In this document: positions 61,393 to 64,000 of the stretch, piece after piece
Numbering within the stretch: the first letter of the stretch is position 1
Layout: each line of letters starts with the position of its first letter
Assembly: GCF_024813435.1 (NCBI RefSeq)
Contig: NZ_JANAEZ010000001.1
Location: 930,001-994,000 of the forward strand
Direction: 5' to 3'
Source: Cognataquiflexum gelatinilyticum
Lineage (GTDB): Bacteria; Bacteroidota; Bacteroidia; Cytophagales; Cyclobacteriaceae
Length of the DNA stretch: 64,000 bases
Made by a program: the position numbers and the translations under genes
The notes under the pieces: model-generated
What the model was told of the DNA's origin: nothing
The model's database searches: none
The model's input: the letters and a program-made list of their open reading frames with translations, nothing else

Positions 61393-62886
61393 TTAAGCAG
61401 GAATCAAAATAAATGACCAGAATACAGTGCCATTATTTGATACATCAATAATGATTGTCAGTTCCTCTTTATTCCCATCTTTGACATAGTTCAGAACGTC
61501 ATATGTCACTGATTTGTTTGCTGTAGGGGGACCTGCTGTATATTCACCACCATTGAATGCTTTAGGCAAAACAATAAAGGCTCCTGTCCCTGTAACCGTT
61601 ATTTTTGACCTTGTGGATTCATTTCCTTCCGCAAAGGTAAAAGTATGAGAACCTGATTTCCATGCCTCTCCGGGTTTACCTGTCAAGTTGGCTTCAGGCT
61701 GACATCCTTCAGTATCTACCCCCATATAAAACTCCCCGAAGAAATCTCCTTTGGCATCATATTCAAATACACCCCCATCATTGAAAATAAACTCATCATT
61801 GAAAAGACAGGCACGTGCGGTAGAAAGATCTTCTCCATTTGGATAATATTCATCACTTCCCGGAGATGGGCCTACACCAAATGCTTTTGCAGCAGGCTTT
61901 AATTTCCAAGCTTTGCTGCCATTGCCGATGAGATCCTGTAAAGTGAGTGTCCCATCACTTGGGTCTGGATCGGGATCGGGATCAGGATCGCCACCTCCTC
62001 CACCGGCAGTACTGTCGTAACCGGCCCGGATAAGTCTAATGTACCATGAAAGACCTGCATTTGCCTGATCAATATACCTCAAAAACATCTGGTCATCATC
62101 TATACTTAAGATCTGATAGGTCCTGCTCCCAGCAAAATATCCCAAAAATCCACTCGATGCGATGGTTAAAGTTGGGAAACCTGTTTCAGGTTCGACGATA
62201 GTCCAAGAAAGTCCCGATGGTGCAGTAAACGGTGCACGCAAATCTCCAACACCTGAATCAACAGCTCCCGGAAAATTAGGTCCCTGAGCAGCATTGATAT
62301 AAACATCTCCATTAGTCTTCATATCAAATCCAAAACCTGCCAGTTTGAAAGTATACCTGTCATCGTACATTCCACCACCAGCTTTTTCATTGGCTTTGGC
62401 CTGATACCATTCAGGGAAATATCCTGCCTGAATAGGGTCGGGACCGACTCCAAAGTGGCCAGCAGATGCTGAATCAACTACCCAGATTTTCCCATCAACT
62501 GCCGAAGGACCACCTGTAAGGAAATTATAAAGTGGCTTATCTAATAAAACAGGATCTGTCTCTTCAATAACCACGGTTCTTGAAGAAGTCACATTCCCAC
62601 CTGCATTGAATATGGTGAGGGTTACAGTATAAGTTCCTTTCAATGGATAAGTACCTGTCACTGTTTTACCCGTTCCGGTGGATCCATTTCCCAAATCCCA
62701 ATTCATGATAAAAAACTCCGAATTGGCCGTGAAATTGATAATGTTATCACTTTCGGCACTAGCTTGGAAAGTAAACGCTGCATCTTCTTCTGTGGGTGGC
62801 AAGGCATCCAAAGAATATTCTTCAATACATGCCCCCAATATGATCAGAGGCAATAATAAAATGAGATAATTTAAATATTTTTTCAT
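61393..62886 (-). CDS. PKD-domain surface lipoprotein of a glycan locus
   Basis: 497 residues from the ATG at 62886 (MKKYLNYLILLLPLIILGAC, lipobox Cys at 20). A PKD-type Ig domain is at about 40-110 (MNWDLGNGSTGTGKTVTGTYPLKGTYTVTLT). Two related beta-rich modules follow, sharing KxWxxDSA-like and FGVGPxP blocks, separated by an Asp-Pro linker (DPDPDPDPDP). Proteins of this kind are the variable surface glycan-binding proteins, next to SusD, that catch polysaccharide for the enzyme. Neighbours: SusD 13 bp upstream and GH16 18 bp downstream. The binding role is inference from position. Confidence 0.82.
   Translation of the reverse strand: MKKYLNYLILLLPLIILGACIEEYSLDALPPTEEDAAFTFQASAESDNIINFTANSEFFIMNWDLGNGSTGTGKTVTGTYPLKGTYTVTLTIFNAGGNVTSSRTVVIEETDPVLLDKPLYNFLTGGPSAVDGKIWVVDSASAGHFGVGPDPIQAGYFPEWYQAKANEKAGGGMYDDRYTFKLAGFGFDMKTNGDVYINAAQGPNFPGAVDSGVGDLRAPFTAPSGLSWTIVEPETGFPTLTIASSGFLGYFAGSRTYQILSIDDDQMFLRYIDQANAGLSWYIRLIRAGYDSTAGGGGGDPDPDPDPDPSDGTLTLQDLIGNGSKAWKLKPAAKAFGVGPSPGSDEYYPNGEDLSTARACLFNDEFIFNDGGVFEYDAKGDFFGEFYMGVDTEGCQPEANLTGKPGEAWKSGSHTFTFAEGNESTRSKITVTGTGAFIVLPKAFNGGEYTAGPPTANKSVTYDVLNYVKDGNKEELTIIIDVSNNGTVFWSFILIPA
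61967..61990. repeat. Hexamer microsatellite inside the PKD gene
   Basis: Four tandem copies of GGATC(G/A) at 61967-61990, in frame on the minus strand, encode part of the Asp-Pro linker. It may change length by slippage without breaking the frame. Confidence 0.7.
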
Positions 62887-62899
62887 GTTTGATTCAATT

Positions 62900-64000
62900 T
62901 TAGTATCCTGGGTTTTGTCTCCATTTGCCGCCTGCCAAGTCAATTTCTACTTGTGGAATTGGAAACAATTCATGCTTTCCTACAACAAATCCTTGGATTT
63001 CTTGGGCTGCTTTTCCTGTCCTGACCAAGTCAAAAAACCTGTATCCTTCACCTGACAATTCCAATCTCCTTTCAGTAAGGATATCTTCCAAAAGCTGTGG
63101 CCCTGAACTTGTAATCGCAGGCATATTCACCCTTGCTCTGACTTTATTGAGTTCAGTTCTTGCCCTTCCATCATTTCCTGTTCTTTGGAATGCCTCTGCT
63201 GCCATTAGCAAAACATCTGCATACCTGATTACACGGTAATTTAATGGACTTGTAAGGTCATCATCAGGCAATCCTCTTTCATCCAATCTTTTGATGTACT
63301 TATTGTTGTAATATCCTGTATGACCTCCACCACCAATGGCATAAGTAATGTCATCAGCATTAGGCTGGGCAGCGATAAATGCATCTATGTCTAACAATGT
63401 GGCTGCCCGTCTTGGATCATTGTCTGCAAATGCATCATATAGATCCTGAGTAGGAAGGTTGTAACTGTTTCCATCACCGTAAAGTGGGCCATTGTATTGG
63501 CGGATTCCATTAAAACCTACTGCCGCATTTCCTTCAAGACAGACAAGGCATCCATATCCCCCTCCTTCCAATCCTGTATATTGGATGGTAAAGACATCTT
63601 CATTGATGTTTTCGTTTGCCACAAAAAACAACCTGCTGTAATCGTTGAAAAGCCCGTACCCTGCCTGATTGTTGGTGATCAGGTCTCCCAAAATTGTAGC
63701 AGCCTCTGGATATTTTCCTTGATACAACAATACCTTGCCCATCAAAGCCATAGCAGCTCCTTTGGTTATCCTTCCAATGGTCGGATTAGTCCAAGTAAGT
63801 GTTTCCACCGCTACTTGAAGGTCCTTCTCAATTTGTTCATAAACCTGGGCTTTTGGAGCTCTATCAGTATTTGGGATTTCGCTGATTGATAATCTCTTGT
63901 CCACTACAAGAGGAACATCACCAAAAAAACTGACCAACACAAAATAATAGTAGGCCCTTAAGAATGAGGCTTCTGCCAAAATTTGATCTTTACCATCAAA
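62900..64000 (-). CDS. SusD/RagB nutrient-binding lipoprotein, partial (N-terminus beyond window)
   Basis: The last 366 residues are visible; the frame runs open through the right edge, beyond the TTG at 63979 that could look like a start. The SusD helix AEASFLRAYYYFVLVSFFGDVPLV, the TPR-like AKGAAMALMGKVLLYQGKYPEA-type stretch (about 73-95 of the visible part), and the C-terminal ERRLELSGEGYRFFDLVR and WRQNPGY are typical. It captures oligosaccharide for a SusC that should lie upstream, off the window. It is followed by the PKD lipoprotein and the GH16 gene in one operon. Confidence 0.93.
   Translation of the reverse strand, partial: FDGKDQILAEASFLRAYYYFVLVSFFGDVPLVVDKRLSISEIPNTDRAPKAQVYEQIEKDLQVAVETLTWTNPTIGRITKGAAMALMGKVLLYQGKYPEAATILGDLITNNQAGYGLFNDYSRLFFVANENINEDVFTIQYTGLEGGGYGCLVCLEGNAAVGFNGIRQYNGPLYGDGNSYNLPTQDLYDAFADNDPRRAATLLDIDAFIAAQPNADDITYAIGGGGHTGYYNNKYIKRLDERGLPDDDLTSPLNYRVIRYADVLLMAAEAFQRTGNDGRARTELNKVRARVNMPAITSSGPQLLEDILTERRLELSGEGYRFFDLVRTGKAAQEIQGFVVGKHELFPIPQVEIDLAGGKWRQNPGY

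Noticed and set aside
63977..63979. Start codon of the last SusD gene at 63979
   Set aside because: The frame stays open to the window edge with SusD-like residues, so the gene is cut off and does not start here.
1..64000. CRISPR arrays, insertion sequences, prophage or rRNA/tRNA genes
   Set aside because: No regularly spaced repeats, transposase, integrase, capsid genes or RNA gene signatures were seen by eye.

Overview
This is a 64 kb chromosomal stretch of a Bacteroidota bacterium, most likely a Cytophagales member of the Cyclobacteriaceae type. I infer this from the SusC/SusD pairs, the many lipoproteins and secreted hydrolases, the type III glutamine synthetase, the promoter boxes of the form TAnnTTTG, the DUF3857 transglutaminase-like proteins, menaquinone genes and moderately AT-rich DNA. 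I saw no rRNA, tRNA, CRISPR array, insertion sequence or prophage. Genus-level identity is not claimed.

Layout. 1-495 is the N-terminal part of an ABC-F ATPase. 655-6107 holds two secreted PQQ-type sugar or alcohol dehydrogenase-like proteins, the second with cytochrome c and discoidin-like domains, around an opposing GH18 lipoprotein. 6144-8140 is an ABC1/UbiB-kinase plus TetR pair. 8300-9980 is a small AT-rich accessory patch: an SH3-like secreted protein, a probably broken small ORF, a HigBA-type toxin-antitoxin pair and a compound palindromic repeat. 9993-20819 is housekeeping DNA (HslV, pyruvate dehydrogenase E2, YheT hydrolase, YedK/HMCES, MBL hydrolase, FabH-like synthase, a MORN-like repeat protein, a DUF6600-like protein, a cupin).

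21057-37016 looks like a chitin/N-acetylglucosamine-type utilisation region. On the minus strand SusC, SusD-like, GH18, LacI regulator, ROK sugar kinase and a secreted FAD oxidoreductase lie in order. On the plus strand, meeting them tail to tail, are a ROK/NagC-like regulator, a 1,109-residue FG-GAP/UnbV (CRTAC1-like) protein and a vanadium-haloperoxidase-family protein with a complete active-site signature. The CRTAC1-haloperoxidase pair within a glycan locus is the least explained part of the window.

37570-60211 is mostly housekeeping: glutamine synthetase III and MtaB with back-to-back promoters, a tandem pair of DUF3857/transglutaminase proteins of which one has lost its catalytic Cys, a PepSY membrane protein whose promoter carries a perfect 17-bp palindrome resembling a metal-repressor operator, a GMC oxidoreductase, an FtsX/MacB permease, an lpxK-porin-miaE overlapping operon, Nif3 plus a zinc-ribbon coiled-coil protein, and menI-menF-menD. 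60256-64000 is the downstream end of a second glycan locus (SusD, PKD lipoprotein, GH16 endoglucanase), probably for laminarin-like beta-glucan; its SusC should lie beyond the right edge.

All family assignments come from reading the proteins by eye; no database search was run.
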